Part shown: in pieces, positions 21,408-31,535 of the stretch
Layout: each line of letters opens with the position of its first letter
Position numbering within the stretch: position 1 is the stretch's first letter
DNA from: Microdochium bolleyi
Lineage: Eukaryota > Ascomycota > Sordariomycetes > Xylariales > Microdochiaceae
Direction: 5' to 3'
NCBI GenBank assembly: GCA_001566295.1
Contig: KQ964269.1
Span: 310,001-374,000, forward strand
Length of the DNA stretch: 64,000 nt
Position numbers and translations under genes: made by a program
Notes under the pieces: generated by a model
Databases searched by the model: none
What the model was told of the DNA's origin: nothing
The model's input: the letters and a program-made list of their open reading frames with translations, nothing else

Positions 21408-24353
21408 TGGACCATTGGACAAAACGACAACGCTACGACACGACACGACACGACCTACGACACATAGAAAAAGACCATGACGACAAACGACAACCCGCCA
21501 GCGAGGCGGCTACGACCTTCTCAAGACGATTGATTATGATGATAGATTCCCCCGAGTTCCCTGCTTTAATCATCCTGCCTTGCCACAGCACTTTTCGCAC
21601 TTTCCCAGCACCCACTTCTGTTTTATCCTTAGAAACGATTGTATCCTCTTTACCTCATGTAGGATCACCAGACTGACCCCCTTTGTGCCACCCTTCTTAC
21701 CTTTACCCTTGCACATGCTCCTTGATTTTGCCCTTTTTGTCTGTTCATCGCGTACGCATCACGGCCTTCACAGACTGTTTATATGGCCTTTTGGGTGAGG
21801 GTTGGCTTTTTGATTGAGGGTTACAGGAAGGAACAGACGTGTTGGACCTCCGGCGTTAATTGACACTGCATTCTGTCGCCGAGCACCATTTTCTGATAGC
21901 ACTTATGTTTTGATGATGCCAAGTGTTGTCTGTTGCCATCGAAAGGTGAAGCTTGAAGAATTCATGTGCATGGCCCCTGAGATTGGCAAGCCGTCCCTCG
22001 GCGGCTAGCCGAGTGCCAAGCCTGGGAAGTGCACATGTTCGAGAAGGAGTGTTGTCTTTGCAATGCCAGGAGGCCTCCATGCAGTCGTGTAACCCCTGAC
22101 CCTTCCAAGGTTGCGGACAGGGTACGTGGTCAAAACAGTGGGGGAGAAGCCTGCCCAGGTGGGCACCTCCGGCTTACCGTATGCGATGGAGTGCATGTGG
22201 TCCTACGCCAGGCAAGAAGAGGAAAGCCACGATGTGAGGACATGGACGGTGTGTGCTCCCATTGTAGCTTCATGTGCACAGATAGAATGTCGTGTCGGCG
22301 CGAGATATAAAAAAAAAACACAATCAAGATGTCAATGGTTCCGGTGTCCACGGCGCGGGCGACTCGGGGGGGAGTCCGACCAGAGGCGCTGACCGAGATC
22401 CCACTCCCGCGGGGGCGTCCCGCGGGCCGCAGCACGCGGTGCGAAATGGACGCGACACGGCGCCTGGGCGACAAAGGGAAGGAGGAGGACCAGGAGCAGA
22501 AGAAGAATGAACACTGAAATTGCGAACCGAGTAACGACACCCACACAGCACAGCCCGGCTTGGCTGCAGAGTGGCCCTTTTTTGCTGGGACCGCCGACAC
22601 CCTTTTTCTTTGTTTGATGGGGAACGGCGGCTTGGGAAAAGCTTGGCTTTTTTTCTGGTCGTAGGCCCCCAGTCATGCACTTTGCTGGCAGGGCAGTTTT
22701 GGACTGTTGGGATGTTTCAGCCGGAGCTGGAGAGTGTAGGTTCGGGTCGTGTCATGTCGTGTCGTGGTGGAAAGCAGGATCCGGGGAGCCGGGCGGAGGG
22801 CCCAGTGACGGCGAGTTGAAGAGGGTGATGACGTTGTTGAGTGCCTTTATGTTTGGATTGGCTCACTAGCTGCTTGCCTTCTACGGAGCAATTACGATAG
22901 CGCAGGGTCCCCCGAACAGCTCCAAGCTCTGTTTCGGAGCGATTGCGTCAAAAGCCTGGGATGGTGTTACCCGTTCCCTCTCTCTCAGATTGAATCAAGC
23001 CTGCTGGCAAGCAGCGAGATAAGCTTACTCGCGGAACCCTGCCGTGCGTGGGACTGCAGGGCCCTGGTGGTCCCCGTCGCCCGTGAAAGAGGCCTGGAGA
23101 GGACGGGATGGAAACCAATGCCAAGCGCTGGGCGACGGTCGCAGCAGCAGCGCTGGATGCGGGCACCGCGTACGGGGCCCACGCGCCACGGCACGGCGAC
23201 GATGCTGTCTGGATGTCTTGCCTGGTGATTTGCCCAGCAGGCGTAGGGAGGGGAAGGGGGTTGTTGCCAGGTGTCGCTAGCACTGTATTGCGCCTCCACG
23301 GGGTGTCTTTGCCTCGGGGCACACCAGAGCGCGCGCGATTTCCTGAGTGTTTGCAAGAGCTGTGCGGTGCACTGGCTGATGGCAGACTTACGTTTGCCTC
23401 GTGTCTCGTGTCACGTCCAAACGTCGCTGTACCTGGCCTGCTGGGGCCCTGGCCCTGTTTACTGTCTGTACCTTAAGGTAACCCTACTGACCTTGACACC
23501 GGGTGCCGGTGCCCACCTGTGCTTCCGCAACTGCAGGGTCACGGTGCGTTGCCCGGTGCCAATTCGCAGGCGCGGCGCTGTTGCACTGCCCCCTTGGCGG
23601 TGGACAGTGTCGCCAAGGTTGCGTCGAGCCTGGTGCGATCTTGGCCTGGGGCGGATAGAGTTTCGGCCTGGGTGTCGCGTTGTCGAGGTGTCGAGGTGTC
23701 GAGGTGTCGACCTGGCAGCAGCGTGGAGCTCCCAAGCTTGCTTCTTGGCCACGCCGGGCCTGTGCTCGAGGCGCCTTGGCAATGACATAGCTGACAATCA
23801 CTGCTCTCGGTCCAGTGTTTCTGCCTCTTGGGTGCTCCCCGTCGCTGCTGCCGAGCACCACCACGCTTTTCCTCTTTGTCCTCCTCACCAGCAGCGCCTC
23901 CATTGCCAATCCCTCACTCTGCTCCGTGCTCCGTATTCCAGAGCACATCCCGTCCGTACCTTAGGCACCTTCTGATCGGCCGCCCGACTGCCGATCGCCC
24001 TCGCTCAGGGACCCCCCCAGGAGCTTCATCTGCACAAAGCTTGGCCCCCGGCGCAACGCAAAGCCTCTTTCTGCATGCGCGCGCCTTGCCCATCACCAAG
24101 ACGACCACCACTACTACCACCTCATCATCCTCCCAAGACCGACTACGAGCTTGCTTGGCAGCGTCTTGGTCAATTGCGCCCGCCCCGCCCACCCTTGATC
24201 ATCACATTCCGGCATTTAGACTAGGTCCACGATCCAAGCCTCCTGGTCACCCGCCCACGATCCGTTCCCATTCTTCCTGCCGTTCCCTTCTAGCTTTTTC
24301 GCAGCCCTCGCTGCTCCTTCCCTCATCCACGAGGGCATTCCCTGCCAGAGCCA
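21408..24353. other. 3 kb intergenic region upstream of the Ca2+/H+ exchanger
   Basis: The 3' flank of the GH81 gene contains T-rich tracts around 21600-21800. The rest is GC-rich and has no reading frame with a recognisable domain. It contains an octamer tandem repeat (23681-23710) and a perfect 12-base palindrome TACCTTAAGGTA (23469-23480). Pyrimidine-rich sequence from about 23800 onward is probably the promoter and long 5' UTR of the exchanger gene. Confidence 0.45.
23681..23710. repeat. TGTCGAGG tandem repeat, 3 full units plus a partial
   Basis: Three copies of the octamer and a partial fourth (TGTCGA). Confidence 0.85.
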
Positions 24354-24810
24354 ATGTCGAGTAAGCATCGCCCTTTCTTTTTGCCTTTCCTCTAGTGCAC
24401 ACACCCCTTCCCGCTCCGCCGACCCAGCCCGGAAGCTGCCTGCTAGCCACTTCCGACAGCCAAGCGCCTGGGTGCCGAATCTGGCGCGCCGTTGATATTT
24501 GCTGCTGCGCCCGGCATATGAAGCCCTCTTCCTCCCCCTTCCCTTTCGTCTCCGCGAGCCTTGCCGTGTCTGTGCCCGTCGCAAACCACCCGTACGCCCA
24601 AGTCATGCAGAGGTCGAACCCGTGCAGCTTCGCAATCGCCTCCCTCCCTCGCAGGACAGCCACATCTCTTCACCCGTGCCGATGTCGGGCGGCCCGACAG
24701 TAACTGGGTGAATTCGGAGACTAATCGGCGACCACGCAGACATACCATCATTCCTCTCAAGTCTTCGCAAACAGGCAAGCACATTCAAGCGTCGCGACAC
24801 AGGTCCAGGC

Positions 24811-26628
24811 ATGAACGGCAGCGCGCCTGACGAGCGCACGTCGCTGCTCGGCAGCGGCGGCGGCGCCAATGGGAACCACTCCTCGCGCGACTTCTTCTTC
24901 AACTCCAAGGTCACGCCCGGCGTAGACAGCCAGAAGCCATGGGTCAAGTACCCAGCCCACGTCTGGCACATTACCAAGATGACCCTGTTGAGCAGTAAGT
25001 CGTGCTCCTTGTGGAAGACTCGAGTGAGCAATGGAGTCGAGCGCTGCTAACCACCGCAACTTGGCAGGCCCTGTCAACATTCTCTTGTTCGCCGTTCCCG
25101 TGGGCATCATCGCCGGTCACACAGGCTGGGATCCCATCGCCGTCTTCACCATCAACTTCTTCGGTATCATCCCTCTCGCCGCGATTCTGTCGTTTGCGAC
25201 TGAAGAGATCTCTGAGAAGCTCGGCGAGTCGCTCGGCGGATTGCTCAATGCGACCTTTGGCAATGCAGTCGAATTGATTGTGAGTTGGATGCAGACCTTG
25301 CGCGCAGGCGCGGCAACAGAAGTGAAAGTATCTCCTCGCTAACACTGTCTTATCAGGTCTCCATCATCGCGCTACAGAACGGCCAGTTGCAGGTTGTCAA
25401 GTCCTCCATGATTGGCTCGATCCTCTCCAACATCCTCCTTGTCATGGGCATGTGCTTCTTCTTTGGCGGCATTGTGAACATGAACGACAGCGACGGCGCT
25501 GGCGCTGAGCAGTCGTTCGCGTCCATCACGGCGCAGACGACCTCCTCGCTCATGACTCTGTCTGCTGCGTCGATGATCCTCCCTGGAACCGTAAGGATGA
25601 GCCCTGTACCACCCCTCTGCCACCGCAATCTCTTACTGATCTTCGTTCCGCGATCTAGCTCTTCATGATCATCAAAGGTACCGACGAGGACGAAAAATCC
25701 ATGCAGCGCACGATTCTTGCGCTTTCACGCGGCACCGCCATCATCCTTCTGATCCTCTATGCCCTGTACCTCTTCTTCCAGCTCAAGACGCACCACAACT
25801 TATTCAGCCTCGAGTCTGCGACAACCCCGCCCGGTGGCCAGCACAACTCGGATGTCGAGGATCAGCAGGCGGGACAGGGTCACGACGACGATGATGAGGA
25901 GGAGGCCGAAGAGGAACAGCACATGAGCCCCTGGTCTGCCGGCATCGTTCTGATTGTTACCACGGTTCTGGTTTCCATCTGTGCCGACTACCTCGTCGGC
26001 AGCATCGATTCTCTCGTGGAACGCGCCCACATCAGCCGTAACTTCATCGGTCTGATCCTGATCCCCATTGTCGGTAATGCGGCTGAGCATGTGACTGCTG
26101 TCGTGGTGGCTGTCAAGAACAAGATGGACCTGGTGAGCGATGCAGAGTGACTGTTTTGTAATGGTATATGCTAACAGTCGTGTTTCCAGGCTATGGGAGT
26201 TGCTATTGGCTCCAGCATCCAGATCGCTCTGTTCGTTACGCCCTTCCTCGTCATTCTCGGCTGGATCATGGGCAAGCCCATGGACCTGCACTTTGAGACT
26301 TGTAAGGAGAACCCTCTGCTTTCTTTCACGTCACGTTTCGTATTTGACTGACCATGCCACAGTCGAGACTGTATCCTTCGCCCTGTCCGTACTCGTTGTT
26401 ATTTACACTGTCATGGACGGCAAGTCGAACTACCTTGAGGGTGCTATGGTAAGTGCTCTGATTCTGATGGTAACTGCAAGTATCTTGTGAGACTAATACC
26501 CTCTGTAGTTGATGGGCCTTTACATTATTATTGCACTGGCCTTCTTCGTGACTCCCAGCGAGGACTTCGACCAGGAGAATGCCAGCCTGTTGAACCATGC
26601 TGTGCGGAGCGTGTTCGGATCGTCCTAA
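24811..26628 (+). CDS. VCX1: vacuolar Ca2+/H+ exchanger (CAX family, Vcx1-like)
   Basis: Seven exons: 24811-24994, 25068-25279, 25357-25590, 25659-26132, 26190-26301, 26363-26448, 26509-26628; 473 residues from MNGSAPDERTSLLG. Two CAX alpha-repeats are clear: FATEEISEKLGESLGGLLNA with FGNAVELI in the first, and LIPIVGNAAEHVTAV with IGSSIQIALFV in the second. The Glu of each GN-x-x-E motif binds the ion. About eleven hydrophobic segments are present, with the usual very acidic loop (DDDDEEEAEEEQ) between the halves. Such proteins sit in the vacuolar membrane and move cytosolic Ca2+ into the vacuole in exchange for protons. An ERTSLL dileucine-type motif at the N-terminus fits vacuolar sorting. 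An alternative upstream start (24354, seven bases spliced over 442 bases) would add MSSPG in frame. Confidence 0.95.
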
Positions 26629-27565
26629 AGCCGTAGAGACTTTTAGGAAGGGGTCTTCGGACGGGGACACGAGCAGTAATTTTGACAGGGATACACAATC
26701 AGGCGGTTTTCTATACAGAATTTAGTGGTCTGAAAGCGGCCCAGTGCAGCTGCAAAATCAGAATGGCTGACCCGGCGGAACACATTGGAAAAGCACATGC
26801 CAGGAACAGGCGTCGTTAGGTGTTTGAGAGAAGGAGCTTCCACATTTTCCTTTTTGTTCATCTTTCGTAGTGTACAGTAAGTAACAACAAGAACATAGTC
26901 ATGCGAACTTGCTGCACAATGAGGCTCCTTGGGACAACGTGAGCTTGTCCCAGACAAAGTGCCCAAATTTTATGAGGGATGCCGTGACGTCATTGCGAAG
27001 ACAACAGCGACCTCAATACAGACAGCAAGTGGTAGCAATGGGACGGGTCGTGGCGCCGGTAGTTAAAAGTGCCAATTGGACCTTCCTCGTGGCTGGCGAG
27101 GCTGGCTGGAAGCCACAGGAAGCAGCACAGCCGAGCCATGAGAGCGATGCTCTCCGAAGCTGGACTTCTTTGCTGGCGAGCTTGCTCACGCGTTTCGGAG
27201 CTCCTGTGGGGCCGGCGACGACGTACGCCACCCCCCGGCCCATCCGGCAGCAATTCGGCATCAGTTTGATCGTGGGAACTACCCCGCCCGCCGGCCCGCA
27301 CCCAGCGAAGCCAATTGACGAGCTGTGAGATCATCATCATCGCCATCGCCGTCATCCATCCCATTGAACCACGTCTTCGCTCGCTTCATTTTCCTTGCTC
27401 TCCCCAGCAGCAGCAGTGCAAAACGAACAGCTCATCTTTCCTCATATTTCAGACGACAACGACAACGACAACGACAACCACAGCACCGAACTTCTTGACT
27501 TAAACCCATCACCCTGGTTTCGAAACGGGCGAACGTAAAACTTGCTGTAAAGAGGTGGCAGGTAC
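26629..27565. other. intergenic, with 5' UTR of GLO1
   Basis: 3' flank of the exchanger gene, then GLO1 promoter. A CGACAA hexamer repeat lies at 27454-27478, within the probable 5' UTR. No other gene is supported. Confidence 0.4.
27454..27478. repeat. CGACAA tandem repeat (about 4 units)
   Basis: Four copies of the hexamer about 90 bases upstream of the first GLO1 ATG. Confidence 0.85.
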
Positions 27566-29061
27566 ATGTCTGCAGCCGCGACAACCAACATATTGCAGAA
27601 AGGCTTGCGCAGGATACAACTCCAGAGCTCGCTGCTCCGACGACCAGCCGGTACGTCTGTTGTGTTTCCCCGCGAGTGTACCTCAAGATAGCTGAGCTCG
27701 TAGCTGACAGGCGAGGTTTCTCTTGGGATACAGCAAACACCAGCGCCAACAGGACATTCGCAACCATGGCGTCCGCAACGAACGTGAGCAACTACAAGTT
27801 CAACCACACGATGTAAGTCAAGATTACCCCCCGGATGTGTGAGTGTGTTTGTGTGTGGCAGCTGAGATGCACTGGGCAAACGCGAGGGCAAAAATCAGAC
27901 AGCCCGGTACTGGGGTATCAAACGACTGACCTCTTGTGTGGAACAAAGGCTTCGTGTGAAGGATCCCAAGGCATCCGGTTAGTCCCGACTCGTGACCCCC
28001 AGCTTGCACGTACGGTCCTGACAAATCTTGCTTGTCTTGCGCAGTCAAGTTCTACGAGTTCCTCGGCATGTCCGTCATCAAGAAGCTCACCTTCCCGGAC
28101 AACAAGTTCGACCTGTACTTCCTCGCGTACGACGGAGCCGGGGCCGTCTCGCACGGCGCGTCGACGTTTGACCGGGAAGGCGTCATCGAGCTGACGCACA
28201 ACTACGGCACCGAGGACGACGCGTCGTACGCGGTCAACAACGGCAACAAGGAGCCGCACCGCGGGTTCGGGCACGTGTGCATCAGCGTGGACCACATCGA
28301 GGCCGCGTGCGACCGCATCGAGAAGGAGGGGTACCGGTTCCAGAAGAAGCTGACCGACGGGCGGATGCGCAACATTGCGTTCGCGCTCGACCCGGACGGG
28401 TACTGGGTCGAGATTGTCAGCCAGAACCAGAAGAGCAAGGGCGCCGACGACCCGGCGGAGAAGGGCGTCGAGACTGACGTCGGGACGTACCGTATGGTAA
28501 GTTTCTCCCACGAGCTGTGTGCTCTTTTCCCCCCCTTTCCTGCTCTCCTTTTACGGGCCGTCGATAAGCTGACCTTCGCCCGTTCCCCGACGACAGCACC
28601 ACACCATGATCCGCGTCAAGGACGCCGAGAAGTCGCTGAAGTGGTACACCGAGGTGCTCGGCATGACCCTCGTGCGCACCCTCGAGCAGAAGGAGGCCGG
28701 CTTCAACCTGTACTTCCTGGGCTACTTCCCGCCGAACCAGGACCCGGCCGCGCAGACCGAGGCCGGGTTCACGCGGCACAACGAGGGCCTGCTGGAGCTG
28801 ACGTGGAACTACGGCACCGAGAAGGACGAAGGGTTCGCGTACCACGACGGCAACAGCGAGCCGCAAGGCTTCGGGCACATCTGCGTCAGCGTCGACGACA
28901 TTGACGCCGCCTGCGCCCGCTTCGAGCAGCAGGCCGGGATCCGCTGGAAGAAGAGGCTGACGGACGGGCGCATGAAGAACGTTGCGTTCCTGCTGGACCC
29001 GGACGGGTACTGGGTCGAGGTCGTGCAGAACGAGCGCTTCAAGGGCAAGGATAACTTCTAG
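27566..29061 (+). CDS. GLO1: glyoxalase I (lactoylglutathione lyase), two-domain, with candidate mitochondrial leader
   Basis: Five exons: 27566-27650, 27734-27812, 27949-27977, 28045-28496, 28597-29061; 369 residues. Two glyoxalase domains lie head to tail, split almost exactly by the last intron. Each half keeps the metal/catalytic set: His in NHTM and HHTM, Glu in IELTHNYG and LELTWNYG, His in GFGHVCI and GFGHICV, and Glu in YWVEIV and YWVEVV. GLO1 isomerises the methylglyoxal-glutathione hemithioacetal to S-lactoylglutathione. Exons 1-2 encode an Arg/Leu/Ser-rich, acid-free leader (LQKGLRRIQLQSSLLRRPA) that reads in frame into a second ATG at 27764 (MASATNV), which has a better context (ACCATGG). 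The first ATG would give a mitochondrial form and the second a cytosolic form; this is inferred. Confidence 0.95.
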
Positions 29062-29951
29062 ACGAGGATTGAGAAGTAACAGGCGATGCTGAAGCGTTCT
29101 TGCAACGGAGCACTGTCCAGAGAGCGAAGATGTGATGGTGTGTCAAAACGAGCAGAAGTGTGACGACGACATGAACGAGGCCAAATAATAAGAGTAAAAC
29201 AGAAGAGCGTTTTTCAGTGCATGACTGAGTTGTCGGGAGCTAGAAAACAGCTTCACGTAACGGAGGGAAAGCCTGACTTGAGGAGCAGTGCCGGGAGGGG
29301 AAGTGCAGGCGAGCAGAGAGACTTGAGTCCCTTGATGGAGCCTGCTGTTTGTTCCTTGTCCTGAGTCTGGAAGGGGCCCTTTGCACTGTATCTCGTGTGC
29401 TTGTTGGTCTCACAGGCATACGCCACTGATTTGATCACTCCAAGCCATGTCGAGTGCATACACTGTAGCATCAGAAGATGCAGTTGAGAAGCAGCCCAGG
29501 CAACCCGTGGAAATGGGAGATTTTGTTACGAGTTGAGCTCGGCGACACAGACAGGCCCAAGATCATGGCACAGCCGCAAGCACGTATATCCATTCAATAG
29601 CTGCGTTAAATAGCATCCAAGTGTATATTGAGAAGCTTACATGACAGTGTGCCGAATTGAGAGGAAGTATTACCCCCTGAAGGTGTAACGGAGGAGAGAG
29701 CAGGGCCAAACAACATCTTCGGGCGTCCGGTCTACTGCTGGTCCCAGGACAAGAGTATGCGTACTTACAAACGCACATCAGTATACAGAGGGACAAAAGT
29801 GGAAGAACGCCAGTTAGGTTCTGACGTTCTCTACGAATAAAGCGGTAAGATTGAAATCTCAATGACCTAGCAAGATAGAAGCAGAGCAAAAGAGAAAGAC
29901 AAAAAGTAAGGTTGATGAGCTCCTGTGTGATCAGGAGCGCATCGGGAATTG
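29062..29951. other. intergenic, no gene seen
   Basis: 3' flank of GLO1, then sequence up to tRNA-Lys. Some A-rich tracts occur (29180-29220, 29880-29920). No reading frame is convincing. Confidence 0.4.
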
Positions 29952-30024
29952 AGCCCGATGCGGGGGTCGAACCCGCAACCTTGAGATTAAGAGTCTCACG
30001 CTCTACCGATTGAGCTAACCGGGC
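29952..30024 (-). tRNA. tRNA-Lys(CUU), no intron
   Basis: The minus strand forms a complete 73-base cloverleaf: acceptor GCCCGGT/ATCGGGC (one G-U pair), D arm TAGCTCAATCGGTAGAGC, anticodon arm TGAGA-CTCTTAA-TCTCA with anticodon CTT, and T arm GCGGGTTCGACCCCCGC. There is no intron. A run of T on the minus strand shortly downstream would serve as a pol III terminator, but I did not fix its exact position. Confidence 0.96.
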
Positions 30025-30431
30025 TTGAAGAGCTTGTTGGGGTGTGTTGAAAGTGTGGCAGCTTATGAGGTGATATATCGGGGCCGCCGGATGAGAGAAA
30101 AGCTTTTTTTTTCTTAGTCCACAGGAGGTTCTGGTGGGGTTGGATTCTCCTAGTGTGACGTAGGCTGCTTGTGGGAGTGGGGTAGTGGGGACTTTGCTGG
30201 GTTGGGGGATTGGGATGGAAGTGGGGCTTCGAGATGCCCACCATGCAAGTTGAACCTTTCGAGAGATGGTCTTGAACAGCGTGTTTGCATGGACTGTCAC
30301 GGAGTTGTTCATTGCGGACTTGTTCTTACAGCATGTCAGCCGCTGTGAGCGAGCTCCTCTTGCGCAATCTCTGCATCTGGAGCTGTCGAGAGTCAAACAG
30401 AGATTCGACCTTGTGCTTACAACTTCAACCT
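30025..30431. other. intergenic, no gene seen
   Basis: Lies between the tRNA 5' side and the stop of the SDR gene. It contains a run of A/T (30104-30113) and no reading frame with recognisable content. Confidence 0.35.
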
Positions 30432-31535
30432 TCAGTCCAAGTCTGTGCTCTGAGCGGCAGCCTCGACGGCGTCATAGTTCGCACTGAGCGCGTCCATCTT
30501 GATCCTCACAGCCCTCAGGCAGTCTGAACCAAGAAACAGCCTCAGAGGTTCCTGCGGCTCCTCCGTACCAACCACCACACCTCCACCGATCCTCCCCGTT
30601 ACAGCCTCGACGACTCTCTGTGCCGCCTTGGCTGGATCGCCCTTGAGCAGACCCTCAGCAGCCATGTTGCGCGTGAGCCGGACCATCTTGTCGGCCGGCG
30701 TCCCACGATACGCCTCAGACACGCCCGACTCGCTGCCACCGCGCTGAGCCACGACGCAGGTATCCGAGAACGGCGTCTTGAAGGCGCCAGGGACGACCAG
30801 CAGCACGCGGATCCCCCAAGGCTCGACCTCCTTGGCCAGAGCCTCGGTCATGCCCTCGAGCGCGAACTTGGACGCGCAGTACAGCGAGCGGCCCGGCACG
30901 CCGATGAGCGCGGCGCCGCTGCTGAAGTTGACGATCGTGCCGGGGCCTGCGCCGTGCCTGGGATCCTCGCGGCTGTTGTTGTTCTTGTTGTCGCCGCCGC
31001 GGGCTTCAGCGGGAGTGTCCCGAACAGCTGCTCGGGCACGGAACGCGGGAAGTGCTCCGCGGATGCATCGGATCGGTCCCGTGAAATTGGCGTCGAGCTG
31101 CGCGGATATCTCGTCATCGCTGTGTTTGCTTGTCAGCAATAGACAAGCGCAAGCAAGCAAGCAAGCACTATGCCTTTTGTGTCCCTGGGATCTGTGATAA
31201 AACCACCACGGTAAGCATATCGCGACCACTCACCTGATATCCTCCAGCGCGCCTAGCAGGGCATAGCCCGCACAATTGACCAGGACATCCACCTCATCTT
31301 CCTCAACCGCGGCACGCACGACCTGCTCGCAGTCGGCGCTCGTGACATCGAGTTTGAGCCACTGCCCTCCCCGGGCCTCGAAGTCGGGCACGGAAGCGCG
31401 CGCCTTGCTGATGTCGCGCGTGGCTCCGATCACTCTTGCGCCCGTGGATAGGGCTTCGAGTGCCAGCGCGGCGCCCAGGCCGGAGGAGGCCCCGGTGATG
31501 AGCCATGATCGGGGGGCAGCTGTACGGGAATTCAT
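30432..31535 (-). CDS. short-chain dehydrogenase/reductase
   Basis: Two exons (minus), 31535-31234 and 31119-30432, with a 114-base intron, give 329 residues from MNSRTAAPRSW. It is a classical SDR: cofactor loop TGASSGLG near residue 15, an Arg after the second strand (GATRD) that suits NADPH, LDVTSADC, the NAG-like motif NCAGYAL, a catalytic Ser in NFSSGAAL, and YCASK supplying Tyr and Lys. The motif PGAFKTPF follows as expected. An unusual 30-residue hydrophilic insertion rich in Gly, Asn, Asp and Arg sits just before the strand leading to the catalytic Ser. The substrate is unknown; fungal SDRs of this type are often annotated as oxidoreductases of small carbonyl compounds. No biosynthetic cluster surrounds it. 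Confidence 0.92.
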
